This document shows, one piece after another, positions 7,909 to 17,594 of a stretch of 47,884 nt of DNA. Both the position numbers and the translations under genes were made by a program. A model generated the notes under the pieces. That model had not been told where the DNA came from, made no database searches, and was given only the letters and a program-made list of their open reading frames with translations. The first letter of the stretch is position 1, and each line of letters begins with the position of its first letter. Source of the DNA: an uncultured Victivallales bacterium. Lineage in GTDB: Bacteria; Verrucomicrobiota; Lentisphaeria; Oligosphaerales; JAFGRS01. The DNA is taken from contig CAILUI010000251.1 in NCBI GenBank assembly GCA_903837355.1, positions 1 through 47,884 of the forward strand, written 5' to 3'.

Positions 7909-8276
7909 GACGTTTCCCCAAGACCGGGCGGACAGACCGGCTCTCCCGACCACGACAAGTGCTTTGTGAACAGACCCCCCGCGCCCGCATTGGTTGCAGC
8001 GCGTCGCGCTTGATCCGCCGGGTTACGTGGCGGCGGTCCTGCGAGGTCCCCGCGGCACGCCGTCTTTACCACGATTGAGGGAGCCTGCTTATCGCTGCCT
8101 CCCCTGCACGCCCGCCGACATGGCCCGCCCTCACAAGCGGCCGGACTGCCCCGCTCTGGCTCAGGTTGCGGAGCCCGGCCCGGCTCCTATAGTGAGACGC
8201 ACTCTGAGGGTAACGAGTGCCGACGCACTGGGCGGTAGTCCGCGGCGTTGGCAAGGCCGGTAGGACGGAGGAGGCC
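7909..8276. other. Divergent intergenic region between the redox operon and the restriction gene
   Basis: This 368-bp stretch separates two divergent transcription units. It must hold the promoter of the minus-strand operon, but I see no convincing -35/-10 pair for it. The plus-strand promoter candidate is listed separately. Short open frames here look like random GC-rich sequence. No RNA gene is recognisable. Confidence 0.6.
8166..8193 (+). promoter_or_regulatory. Candidate sigma-70 promoter of the restriction-modification gene
   Basis: TTGCGG (8166-8171) and TATAGT (8188-8193) are separated by 16 bp. The -10 box is close to consensus; the -35 box matches mainly in TTG. Transcription would begin near 8200, leaving a leader of about 75 bases before the ATG at 8277. 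Confidence 0.45.
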
Positions 8277-11200
8277 ATGACCGGAACCCAGTTCATCGCC
8301 AAGTGGCGCAACGTGACTCTTACGGAGCGCTCTGCTGCCCAGCAGCACTTCCTCGACCTCTGCGAACTGGTGGGGCACCCCAAGCCGGCCGACGTGGACA
8401 AAACCGGCGACAGCTTCACCTTCGAGCGCGGCGCCGCCAGGCACGGCGGAGACGCGAGTGGCGAGCCAAGGGGCTGGGCCGACGTCTGGAAGAAGGGCTT
8501 CTTCGCCATCGAGTACAAGGGCCGCCATAAGGATCTGGTTGCGGCCTACAACCAACTCCTCCTCTGCCGCGCCGCCCTCGAGAACCCGCCCCTGCTGGTG
8601 ACTTGCGACCTGGACCGCATCGTCATCCGCACGAACTTCACCGCGACGCCGGTGGTCACCTACGAGATTCGCCTCGAGGATCTGGCCACCCCCGAGGGCC
8701 TCGCTCGCCTGCGCGCCATGTTCTTCAACCCCGAGGCATTCCGCCCCGGCACCACCTGCGCCGCCATCACCGCCCAGGCCGCCGGCCAGCTTGCGGACCT
8801 CGCGCAAACTTTACGCAACCGCGGGCTGGAGCCTCGCGTCGTGGCGCATTTCCTCGACCGTATCGTCTTCTGCCTCTTCGCTGAGGACATCGGCCTGCTG
8901 CCCGACGACCTCTTCACCCACATGCTGCGTCGGACCGGTACCGAGCCCGCCCTCTTCGCCCGCTACCTGGGCGAGCTCTTCGCGGCGATGGCCTCCGGCG
9001 GTAACGTCTTGCTGCAGAAAATCCGCCATTTCAACGGCAGCCTCTTCGACAGCGCCGCCGTCCTGGAACTGACCGAGGAGGAACTGCGTCAACTCGGGGC
9101 TGTCGCAGCGCTCGACTGGAGCGCCATCGATCCCACCATCTTCGGCACCCTCTTCGTGCGCGGCATGGACCCGGCTCTGCGCTCGCAGCTCGGGGCGGAA
9201 TACACCGGCCGGGAGGACATCGAGACGCTGGTGGACCCTGTGGTCATGGTCCCGCTGCGGCGGGAGTGGGCCGTGGTGCGGGCCGCGGTTGACGCACTCG
9301 TGCCGCCAGGCCCAAACGGCGCCGGTGCGGCTATCGGTGTGGCACCCGGGAAGCTGCGCAAGGCGAAGCTGGAAGCAACCACGCTCATTCGGCGCTTACT
9401 CGAACGGCTGGCCGCCCTGAAGGTCCTCGACCCCGCCTGCGGCTCCGGCAACTTCCTCTACGTCGTCCTGCAGAAGCTCAAGGACCTGGAGAAGGAGGTC
9501 GTTCTCTTTGCCCAAGACCGCCTGCAGGTGAGCTTCCTGCCCGTGGTCGGCCCCTGGCAACTCTACGGCATCGAGGTCAATCCCTACGCCCACGACCTCG
9601 CCCAGATGACTGTCTGGATCGGCTACCTGCAGTGGACCCGTGCCAACGGCTTCAACGTCCCCCAGGACCCGGTCCTGAAGGCCCTCCCGGATAACTTCCG
9701 CTGCATGGACGCCATCCTCAATCTGTCCGACCCCGAGCACCCGCAGGAGCCCGCGTGGCCAAAGGTGGACTACCTTGTCGGCAACCCGCCGTTCCTAGGC
9801 GATAAGGTCATGCGACGCCAACTCGGCGACGCCTACGTGGACCGGCTGCGCGCCCTGTATGCGGACCGCTTACCGGGCCAGTCCGATCTCTGCTGCTACT
9901 GGTTCGAGCAGGCCCGGGCGCACATCGAGCGCGGCGACTGCAGGCGTGCCGGCCTCCTGGCCACCCAGGGCATCCGCGGCGGCGCCAACCGCCGCGTTCT
10001 GGAGCGCATCAAGGCGAGCGGCGGCATCTTCTTCGCCGAGAGCGATCGGCCCTGGGTCCTCGATGGCGCCAGTGTGCACGTCTCCATGGTTGGGTTCGAT
10101 AACGGTACGGAGGCGCAACGGGTGCTGGATGGCAAGCAGGTAGCGGCCATCAACGCCAATCTCGCCGGCGATACCGATACCGGCGCCGCGCGGCCGCTGC
10201 GGGCGAACGCTGGCCTGTCCTTCATCGGCGCGTCAATGCATGGTCCATTCGCGCTCGCGGCGGACGCCGCCATGGAGATGCTGCATCAGCCGAACCCGAC
10301 CGGTCTGGCCAACAGCGACGTGGTGCGACCTTGGCTCAATGGCCTCAGCATTGCCCAACGCGCGTGGGACTTGTGGATCGTCGATTTCCCTCCTGCTCTA
10401 TCGGAGATGCAGGCGGCGCTCTACGAGGCGCCCTTCGAGTACGTCCGGCGTGTCGTGAAGCCGGTACGGGACACGAACCGCCGGGCCCTGCGGGCCCGCA
10501 ACTGGTGGTTGCTTGGAGACCCTCAAAAGTCTATGCGTCAGGCACTTGCAGGTCTACCCTCGTACTTCGGAACCGCGCGAGTCGCGAAGCACCGGCTCGT
10601 CGTGCGCCTGGGAGTCGAGTTACTTCCCACCGACCAGGTGGTGGTCTTCCCTCGCACCGATGCCTATTTCCTGGGCCTCTTGCACTCGCGCTTGCACGAT
10701 GTCTGGGCACTGGCCCAAGGCACGCAAGTTCGTGATCGTGAGAGCGGCTTTCGCTACACCCCGACGACCTGCTTCGAGACCTTCCCCTTCCCGTGGGCGC
10801 CCGGGCAGGAGCCCGCCTCCAGCCCGCTGGTGGTGGAGATCGGCGCCGCCGCTGCGGACCTCTGCCGGCTGCGGGAGGCCTGGCTGAACCCGCCGGAGTG
10901 GGTGCGTGAGGAGGTCCTGGAGTTCCCGGCCACCGTGGGCGGCCCGTGGGACCGCTTCATCGTCAACCCGCGGCTGCCGGCCGGGGCGCCTGCCGAGCTA
11001 CACGAGCCCGACACCACGGCCATCGAGTTCGCCCTGGCCGAGCATGCCGTCGGCGTGGCCCGGCGCGAAGCCGCCGCCAAGCGGCCCCTCGGCCCAGGCG
11101 AAATCGGCGTCGCGCGCTATCCCCGTTTGCTGCCGTGTAACGCCCAATGCGCCGAGGTGTTGGCCAAACGGACCCTGACGAACCTCTACAACCAGCGCCC

Positions 11201-11354
11201 GACCTGGCTCGATCTGGCCCACCGCCGCCTGGATGAGGCCGTCTGTGCGACCTACCGCGCCGCCCGCGGCGGGGACTGGACCGTCGGCATGCCTGCGGAG
11301 AGCATTCTGGAGCAGCTTCTGGCCCTGAATCAGGCGGATGCGGCGAAGCCGTAG
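8277..11354 (+). CDS. Single-chain type IIL (MmeI-like) restriction-modification enzyme
   Basis: A 1025-residue enzyme that probably both cuts and methylates DNA. The N-terminus has a PD-(D/E)xK-type nuclease site: Asp69 in WADVWKKGFF and Glu79-x-Lys81 in AIEYKG. The adenine methyltransferase domain carries motif I DPACGSGNF (about 384-392) and motif IV NPPF (about 503-506). The C-terminal third, with FETFPFPW and a helical spacer, should hold the target-recognition domain. Length fits MmeI-family enzymes (about 900-1100 residues), which methylate one strand for protection and need no separate S or R subunit. The start is fixed by GGAGGAGG at 8267-8274. It stands alone, without other defence genes. 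All motifs are intact, so I expect it to be active against phage DNA. Confidence 0.88.
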   Translation: MTGTQFIAKWRNVTLTERSAAQQHFLDLCELVGHPKPADVDKTGDSFTFERGAARHGGDASGEPRGWADVWKKGFFAIEYKGRHKDLVAAYNQLLLCRAALENPPLLVTCDLDRIVIRTNFTATPVVTYEIRLEDLATPEGLARLRAMFFNPEAFRPGTTCAAITAQAAGQLADLAQTLRNRGLEPRVVAHFLDRIVFCLFAEDIGLLPDDLFTHMLRRTGTEPALFARYLGELFAAMASGGNVLLQKIRHFNGSLFDSAAVLELTEEELRQLGAVAALDWSAIDPTIFGTLFVRGMDPALRSQLGAEYTGREDIETLVDPVVMVPLRREWAVVRAAVDALVPPGPNGAGAAIGVAPGKLRKAKLEATTLIRRLLERLAALKVLDPACGSGNFLYVVLQKLKDLEKEVVLFAQDRLQVSFLPVVGPWQLYGIEVNPYAHDLAQMTVWIGYLQWTRANGFNVPQDPVLKALPDNFRCMDAILNLSDPEHPQEPAWPKVDYLVGNPPFLGDKVMRRQLGDAYVDRLRALYADRLPGQSDLCCYWFEQARAHIERGDCRRAGLLATQGIRGGANRRVLERIKASGGIFFAESDRPWVLDGASVHVSMVGFDNGTEAQRVLDGKQVAAINANLAGDTDTGAARPLRANAGLSFIGASMHGPFALAADAAMEMLHQPNPTGLANSDVVRPWLNGLSIAQRAWDLWIVDFPPALSEMQAALYEAPFEYVRRVVKPVRDTNRRALRARNWWLLGDPQKSMRQALAGLPSYFGTARVAKHRLVVRLGVELLPTDQVVVFPRTDAYFLGLLHSRLHDVWALAQGTQVRDRESGFRYTPTTCFETFPFPWAPGQEPASSPLVVEIGAAAADLCRLREAWLNPPEWVREEVLEFPATVGGPWDRFIVNPRLPAGAPAELHEPDTTAIEFALAEHAVGVARREAAAKRPLGPGEIGVARYPRLLPCNAQCAEVLAKRTLTNLYNQRPTWLDLAHRRLDEAVCATYRAARGGDWTVGMPAESILEQLLALNQADAAKP

Positions 11355-11453
11355 TGTGTCGTCCGGGACGTCCATTGATCCACGTTCAACGCATCACCCG
11401 GTCCTACGGCAGTGCCCATGGGCAGAACCTGATTCAGCCACAATCCCAAGGGA

Positions 11454-12491
11454 TCACGGAACATACATGGGCCGCGGCGCCCCCTCGGGCGTGGTTCCCT
11501 TGGGGGGACGTGGGGGGCGGAAAGGCTCGGACATCGGGCGTTGGACTTGAGACGTCGTCCCTGACTTCGTCTGAGGTCGCTGTTCAACTGGACGCGATGC
11601 CTTGGTGGCGACTCGTTGCTGCTCAGACTCGTTTAACTGCTGGCGTAACGAGTCGTTTTCACTCTGCTGCCACTCCCGACGCTGGCGCTCGAGGTTAGCC
11701 TCCTGGTTGGCGCGGCGCCGGTCTGCATCAGCCTGCTTCTCCATCGCCGCCACCCGACGCTCCTCCAAGTCCTGCGCCCGCTTCGCCTCAATGCTCGCCA
11801 TTGCCTTGTCGGCTCTGCTCTCAGCGAGGGAGGTGAGCGCCTCGTACTCCTGCCGTGAACTCGCGAGCTCGCCAAGTGCTTCCTGGTGCCTGGTGCGAGA
11901 CTCCTGCGCGGTCTCGGAGCCCGCGGAGATGCCCCGCATGTCGATGCCCTCAACGGCCGACGTATAGCCATCCATTGCCTTGCGGCACTCCTTCAGCAGG
12001 AAACCACGCCGCTCCCTTGTGCTGCCGCTGACGTACTCCTCGGGCGGGACGTCTGCATCTGCCGCGCGATAAGCACGGTCATAGGCGCTCTTGTATCGCC
12101 TCCTGGCTGCCTTAGCAGAGGCAAGGTGCTGCTCGAACTCCCTGACCGCCTTGGCCTCAGGTGAGGGCGACTGGGCGGATGAGGCCGCCGTGCCATCTGC
12201 ACTAACAGCGCCCTCTGCCGCACTCGGGGGAGTGGCCCCAGCGGCATCCGCGGTGGCCGCTTCTGGTACCCCGATCGCGGTCCTGGCACTCTCAGTGAAC
12301 GCGGACAGCTTCAGGATCATTATCGTCTTGCGCTCGGTCGCATCTTCCTTCACCGTCAGGCACACGCTGCCGTCCACAACGGACTTCACCTCGGCATTTC
12401 TGAGCACCGTTCCATCTGCCATGGGAAGGTCCAAAGCCGAACCGAGGGGAGCAAGCAGAATGCCTGCCAACACAAGGAATACGAATCTCAT
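11454..12491 (-). CDS. Secreted coiled-coil protein of unknown function
   Basis: I do not recognise a named family. The 345-residue product has a signal peptide (MRFVFLVLAGILLAPLGSA, cut near residue 19). A small N-terminal domain follows, of the form LPMADGTVLRNAEV...LKLSAF, which resembles short domains common in exported proteins of PVC bacteria. Then come an Ala/Ser/Pro-rich linker (about 75-110), a long charged helical stretch with coiled-coil character (about 110-300), and a Pro/Arg-rich tail. I start at 12491 because GGAGG lies upstream and the signal peptide begins there; an upstream in-frame start at 12512 adds seven residues. It converges with the restriction gene across a 99-bp gap. 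A structural or peptidoglycan-associated role is possible. Confidence 0.75.
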   Translation of the reverse strand: MRFVFLVLAGILLAPLGSALDLPMADGTVLRNAEVKSVVDGSVCLTVKEDATERKTIMILKLSAFTESARTAIGVPEAATADAAGATPPSAAEGAVSADGTAASSAQSPSPEAKAVREFEQHLASAKAARRRYKSAYDRAYRAADADVPPEEYVSGSTRERRGFLLKECRKAMDGYTSAVEGIDMRGISAGSETAQESRTRHQEALGELASSRQEYEALTSLAESRADKAMASIEAKRAQDLEERRVAAMEKQADADRRRANQEANLERQRREWQQSENDSLRQQLNESEQQRVATKASRPVEQRPQTKSGTTSQVQRPMSEPFRPPRPPKGTTPEGAPRPMYVP

Positions 12492-12553
12492 CTTCGCCTC
12501 CGCTAGAGACACTCACTTCCCTGTCGCGATCCTCAACACTACGTACCTACCCG

Positions 12554-12582
12554 AAGATCGGTCTCAAGTGTATCTGTGTCAA
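12554..12582 (-). promoter_or_regulatory. Candidate promoter of the coiled-coil protein gene
   Basis: On the minus strand there is a perfect TTGACA -35 box (12582-12577), followed after 17 bp by GATCTT, a poor -10 box. Only the -35 box is strong. Confidence 0.35.
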
Positions 12583-12712
12583 GGCGTCGTGTTGCAGCAG
12601 ACGGTGCTTGATCCAGTCATATTCCATACTATGGTCTCGGCTTCCCTGGATGGCCACGCCTGCAGAAGGCGCTGAGGGGCTGTGTCGCGTCGTGCGCGAG
12701 AGGAGGCGATGG

Positions 12713-15700
12713 ATGGCAGTGGTAGTCGATCGTCATTGCCCCATGGATGGGCAGGCTCACGGGGGATCCCAGACGTACCCTACGGCTGCCGGCGTCCGCA
12801 GGCGGCAGCCTGGCCGCGGCCTGCGGACCGCGCTCCTGGCGCTCGTCCTCGTCCCCGTCGCAAGCTTTGCCGCCTCGCTGGGAACCTGGCAGACGATCAA
12901 CGTCGGGAAACCGGCGAAGCTCTTCGTGTCGGGCATCGCCCATGGCAATGGCACCTGGGTCGCCGTCGGCCAGGGCGGGTTCATCGCCACCTCCCCGGAT
13001 GGTCAGAAATGGACGAAGCGCAGCGCCGGGATCAGCCGCGACTTCAACGACGTGATCTTCTCAGGCGGGCGCTTCATCGCGGTCTGCAAGGCCCCGGATG
13101 CCGGTACCGGCGCCAAGATCTGGATCTCCGATGATAACGGCGCTAAGTGGAAGTTCCGGAACACGGACGCCGACCTGGATTCCATCTCGGTTGGCTTGCA
13201 TGCGGTCGCCACCGACGGCGGCGGCAACCTGGTTGCCGTCGGCGGGATCGGTTGGGTCACGCGGTCTTTTGACAACGGCACCACCTGGCATGTCCTGATG
13301 CCGCCAGGCCGGTTCACGGTGGGCTCGCTCTACGGGGTTGGCTATGGCAACGGGCTGTGGATCGCCACGACGGTGGGCAGCATCTACCGCTCCGGCGACG
13401 GCGGGGCCACGTGGACAGCGGCCTCGACCACGATGGGCTCGACCCACGTTGCTTTTGGTAACAACCGGTTCCTCCTGGCCGACAACTCTGGCGGACGGCT
13501 CCTCTGGTCGGCGGACGGGGCGACCTGGAACCTGGCAACCGTCGCGGTCGGCGGCAGCACGTCATTCCCCTTCGCCAAGGGCTGCGTCTTCGCCGATGGC
13601 CTGTTTGTAGCGGTCACCGAGTACGGCAATATCTGGACGTCTGAGAACGGCCGCCAGTTCAAGCAATGGCGTGCCGCCGGCGGCGATCCCGACGCCTGGT
13701 GCGTGGCTGCCGGCAATGGCCTCTTCATCGCCGCCGGCGGTGATTTCACGCTCAAGTATGGAACCGCCTGGATCTCGCCCCCCTGGCTCCGGGCCCGCAC
13801 CGGCAGCACCTGGGATTACCCCTACACAGCCTTTGACACGGAGGAAGGGCTGCCGCGGCGGATCGGCCTGCCAGAGTACCGGATCAACACGGCGTCGCTG
13901 AACCTGGTGCTGGAGGCAACCTTGTTCTACCTGCGAACCCTGGGCTCACCGGTCAACATGCGCTTGTCCTACAACAGCGCACCGACCGCGGACGGGGCCG
14001 ACACGATCGGCCTGTTCGGCAAGAACTGGCGTTTCCGTTACGAGTCGGTGATCGGGGCCTTCGGTACCGAGGCCAAGGTCATCACCGGCGGCGGCCGGAC
14101 CTACCTCTACACCACGCCGACCGGGCAGGACCTGGCGACGGCAAGCCCCGGCAGCCCGATCACACTCCGGCCACCGGAAGGGGTCTTCGACGAACTGCGG
14201 TTCTACGGTCCGGGCCAGTACTTCGAGTTCCGCGAGAAGGCCTCCAGGGTAACCTGCCGCTACGCGGTGGCGGGCGGCCCCGGCAACGCGGTCTGGCGGC
14301 TGACCCGCATCACCGACCGCAGCGGCAACCAGATCACCCTCGACGTCGACGGCGCCAGCGGCAGGATCGCGACCATCACCGACCCCGCTGGCCGGGTGGT
14401 GACGCTCTCCTATGACACCGTGGCCAACCTCTGTACCCGCATCAGCGCTCCCGATGGCCGACGCCTTGCTTTCACCTACGACGCGCACAAGAACCTCACC
14501 GGCATCACCGACATGGCCGACTACACCGCCAGCTACAGCTATGACAGCCTGGGCTTCCTGACGCAGATGACGACGGCCGGCCGGCAAAACCGCTTCACCT
14601 ACGGCGACCGCCCGGGCTTCGAGACCGGAACCGGCGACCCCGAGAAGGCGGGCGACAAGGTCGTCGCGTCGGTGACCAACGCCGAGGGCCGCGTCACCAC
14701 GTACGAACTGCTGCCCAACAATACGGGCATGAAGCGGACCGACGCGAAAGGCGGCGTCACCGTCTTCACCAGCAACGCCGGGCAGACCGCCAGAGTCGCC
14801 GACCCACTCGGCAACGTCAGCCGGATGGAGTACAGCCAGGCGCGGCTCCCGGCGACCCTCACGGACGCGGCCGGCAAGACCACTACCTTCGTGCACGACG
14901 CCCGCGGCAATCTGCTCGCCACCGCCGACGCGCTGGGGTACCAGACGACGATGACCTACGACGGCCGGGACAACCTGGCGACACGCACGAATGCCCTGGG
15001 CAAGACCTGGCGTTACACCTACGACGGCAACGACCGCGTCACCGCGGTCCAGACGCCGCTGCTGAACGCGACGCAGTTCACCTACTTCAGCAACGGCCGG
15101 CTCCGGACGCTGCGCGACGCGCGGACCAACAGCACGAGCTTCGAGTACGACGTCTACGGGAATCTGACGCGTGTGACCGATCCACTCACCCATTCCGTGC
15201 AGCTTGCCTACGACCCGCTGGGACTGCACTGCACGTCCCTGACCGACGCCCGCGGCAAGACCAAGACCCTGCAGTACGACCGCAATGATCGCCTCACGAC
15301 GGTACGCTACGACTCGGTGGCGGGGGCGCCGCAGCGCGTCAATGCCTTTGACGCCTTCGGGCAGACGTCGTTGACCGATGAGTTGGGCCAGGTCACGGCC
15401 GTCACGCGCGACGAGTTCGGCTACCTCACCTCGGTCACCGACCCGCTCGGCAATGCGACGCACAGCGCCTACGACTCGAACCACAATCCGGTCAGCTTCA
15501 CCGACGCCCTCGGCCGGATCAGCACCACCACGTACGATGCCGCCAACCGCCCCCTCGTGCTCACCGACGCACTGGGCAAGACCGTCAAGCGTGAGTACGA
15601 TGCCGAGGGGAACCTCGTCAGCCTGACCGACACGCGGAACAGCAAGACCACCTTCACCTACGACCCCAACAACCGGCTGCTTGAGACCAAGGACCCCCTG

Positions 15701-17578
15701 CTCAAGACCGTGGGCTTGGATCGCGATGCACTCGGCCGGGCCGCCGCCACGACCAACGCTCGCGGCCAGGCCGTGCGCCACACCTACGACGATGATGGGC
15801 GCCTCGTCAAGAAGGAGTACCGCGAGACCGTCGGCGGCAGTTTCGTACAGAAGGCGGCCTTCACCTACGACCCGAATGGGAACGTCCTTTCGCGGCTGGA
15901 CGACTGGGGAACCACGACCTACACCTACGACCCCCGCAATCAGCCCACAGCGGTCACCTACCCCACCGGTAAGGCGGCAGCGTTCACCTACACCGCGGCC
16001 GGACACCTCGCCTCGATCACCTACCCCACCGGCCTGGTGGTTAGCTACACCTACGACGACTACAACCGCCTGGCCCTGCCGGCGCAGTTCCGCAACGCCG
16101 CCGGAACGGAGTTGCTGGGCAACCACGAACGGCCCGGTAACGTGACGCAACTCGGAATGGCCCTGGGCGGGGCAACGAAGGTGCTCAGTTTCGCCTATGA
16201 CCGGGCCGGCAACCGGCTGAGCGATACCCGGCCAAACCTCACCAGCACGACCTACGTGTACGACACCGCGCAGCGCGTCACCAGGGTTCTGCACCGGGGC
16301 GCGGATGCCAGCGCGTTGCTGCAATACGATCTGGCCTACAACGGCGTGGGCAGTGTCACCCGCGAGACCATCACGGGCAGCGCGCGGCTGACGGCTGGCC
16401 TGCCGGACCCCGACACCATCACCTACAACGCCGGCAACCAGGTGACGAAACGTAACGGCAAAGCCTACACCTACGACGCCGACGGTAACCTGACCGCCGT
16501 CGCGGACGGGGAGTTCGCGGCCACCTACACCGCAGAGAACCGCCCGAGCCAGATCATCCGCAGCCGCGACGGCATGAGCGAAACCATCCAGTACACCTAT
16601 GACGCCGGCGGCCTGCGGGTGAAACGGACGGTGCTCGGTGGCGTCACCACCCAGTTCCACTATGGCCCGGATGACCGGCTCCTGTTCACAACCACCGCCA
16701 CCGGGGAGGTCACAGCCAGCTACGTCTGGAGCGGCAAGACCCTCGTCGCCGTGCTCAGCGGCAGCGCGCTGGACACGGATCTCCGCTACGTGCATCTGAA
16801 CCGCCTCGGCCACGTCATGGCCCTGACCGCTGCCGACGGCACTCCCACGACCACCTACGCCTATCAGCCCAACGGACTCGCCACGCGGGAGAGCGTCCCG
16901 GGCGCGGCGGCCGACAGTGAGCTCTTCACCTTCGTGGGCGGACTGGGCGTACAGGACGAGGGCGGTGGGCTCTTCTACATGAAAAACCGCTTCTACGATG
17001 CCAACTGCGGACGCTTCCTGCAGAAGGACCCGCTCGGCTTCGCGGGCGGATTGAACCTCTACGCCTACGCGGAGAACACGCCCACGAACGCCGTCGACCC
17101 CGCCGGACTGGTCCGCGACGAAGCCTTCCTGTGCGCGCCGGAAGACAGGTTCAAGGGCCTGTACAACCCAACTGCGGGTAGCGCGGCGGCCGCGGTCTTC
17201 CACAAGACCGTCAAGGAGTACCTCCTGAAGACGCCGGGGAAGGTCGTCTACGATGCGGCCCGCGGTAAGAGCGCCGCCGAGATCGCGGTGTCCCTTCTCG
17301 TCAAGAGCCCGGTGAAGAACCTGGTCATGTACGGCCTGGGGGTGACGTCGGGCGGCTGGTCGATCGCGATTGGACTGGGCATCGATGCGGCCGAACCGGC
17401 CGTGGCGAGTGCCCTGGCCGATGCCGCCGAAACGGTGGCGGATTCCGTCGACGAGGCCGTTGAGGCCATCGACGAGGCGCCGGGCGTCGCGAAAGAGGCC
17501 TTCTGGAACTACACGGAGACGGGTTCGGTCCTGGGCGACCCAACCAATCCGGATGCGGTTCTGGGGGATGGTTTCTAG
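12713..17578 (+). CDS. Secreted RHS/YD-repeat protein with N-terminal beta-propeller
   Basis: A 1621-residue exported protein. An N-terminal extension leads into a signal-like hydrophobic segment (about 38-55, ending VASFAAS). Residues about 58-360 hold repeats of the type TSPDGQKW, ISDDNGAKW and SADGATW, a BNR/sialidase-like propeller. From about 480 to 1400 there are many YD repeats (YDxxGNL, YTYDxxxRL), which form the cocoon-like RHS barrel. The RHS core ends near 1466 with MKNRFYD, GRFLQKDPLGF and NAVDPAGL. The last ~155 residues are an Ala-rich tail with a hydrophobic segment, not recognisable as a known toxin. The ATG at 12713 is chosen for AGGAGG at 12701-12706. The gene is followed 16 bp later by a related secreted protein. 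Whether it is a polymorphic toxin or a surface adhesin is undecided. Confidence 0.9.
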   Translation: MAVVVDRHCPMDGQAHGGSQTYPTAAGVRRRQPGRGLRTALLALVLVPVASFAASLGTWQTINVGKPAKLFVSGIAHGNGTWVAVGQGGFIATSPDGQKWTKRSAGISRDFNDVIFSGGRFIAVCKAPDAGTGAKIWISDDNGAKWKFRNTDADLDSISVGLHAVATDGGGNLVAVGGIGWVTRSFDNGTTWHVLMPPGRFTVGSLYGVGYGNGLWIATTVGSIYRSGDGGATWTAASTTMGSTHVAFGNNRFLLADNSGGRLLWSADGATWNLATVAVGGSTSFPFAKGCVFADGLFVAVTEYGNIWTSENGRQFKQWRAAGGDPDAWCVAAGNGLFIAAGGDFTLKYGTAWISPPWLRARTGSTWDYPYTAFDTEEGLPRRIGLPEYRINTASLNLVLEATLFYLRTLGSPVNMRLSYNSAPTADGADTIGLFGKNWRFRYESVIGAFGTEAKVITGGGRTYLYTTPTGQDLATASPGSPITLRPPEGVFDELRFYGPGQYFEFREKASRVTCRYAVAGGPGNAVWRLTRITDRSGNQITLDVDGASGRIATITDPAGRVVTLSYDTVANLCTRISAPDGRRLAFTYDAHKNLTGITDMADYTASYSYDSLGFLTQMTTAGRQNRFTYGDRPGFETGTGDPEKAGDKVVASVTNAEGRVTTYELLPNNTGMKRTDAKGGVTVFTSNAGQTARVADPLGNVSRMEYSQARLPATLTDAAGKTTTFVHDARGNLLATADALGYQTTMTYDGRDNLATRTNALGKTWRYTYDGNDRVTAVQTPLLNATQFTYFSNGRLRTLRDARTNSTSFEYDVYGNLTRVTDPLTHSVQLAYDPLGLHCTSLTDARGKTKTLQYDRNDRLTTVRYDSVAGAPQRVNAFDAFGQTSLTDELGQVTAVTRDEFGYLTSVTDPLGNATHSAYDSNHNPVSFTDALGRISTTTYDAANRPLVLTDALGKTVKREYDAEGNLVSLTDTRNSKTTFTYDPNNRLLETKDPLLKTVGLDRDALGRAAATTNARGQAVRHTYDDDGRLVKKEYRETVGGSFVQKAAFTYDPNGNVLSRLDDWGTTTYTYDPRNQPTAVTYPTGKAAAFTYTAAGHLASITYPTGLVVSYTYDDYNRLALPAQFRNAAGTELLGNHERPGNVTQLGMALGGATKVLSFAYDRAGNRLSDTRPNLTSTTYVYDTAQRVTRVLHRGADASALLQYDLAYNGVGSVTRETITGSARLTAGLPDPDTITYNAGNQVTKRNGKAYTYDADGNLTAVADGEFAATYTAENRPSQIIRSRDGMSETIQYTYDAGGLRVKRTVLGGVTTQFHYGPDDRLLFTTTATGEVTASYVWSGKTLVAVLSGSALDTDLRYVHLNRLGHVMALTAADGTPTTTYAYQPNGLATRESVPGAAADSELFTFVGGLGVQDEGGGLFYMKNRFYDANCGRFLQKDPLGFAGGLNLYAYAENTPTNAVDPAGLVRDEAFLCAPEDRFKGLYNPTAGSAAAAVFHKTVKEYLLKTPGKVVYDAARGKSAAEIAVSLLVKSPVKNLVMYGLGVTSGGWSIAIGLGIDAAEPAVASALADAAETVADSVDEAVEAIDEAPGVAKEAFWNYTETGSVLGDPTNPDAVLGDGF

Positions 17579-17594
17579 GAGAGGGGAGAGACTG

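Noticed and set aside
7994..8263. 89-residue open frame upstream of the restriction gene
   Set aside because: No ribosome site and Arg/Pro-rich random-looking sequence; it covers the likely promoter of the restriction gene.
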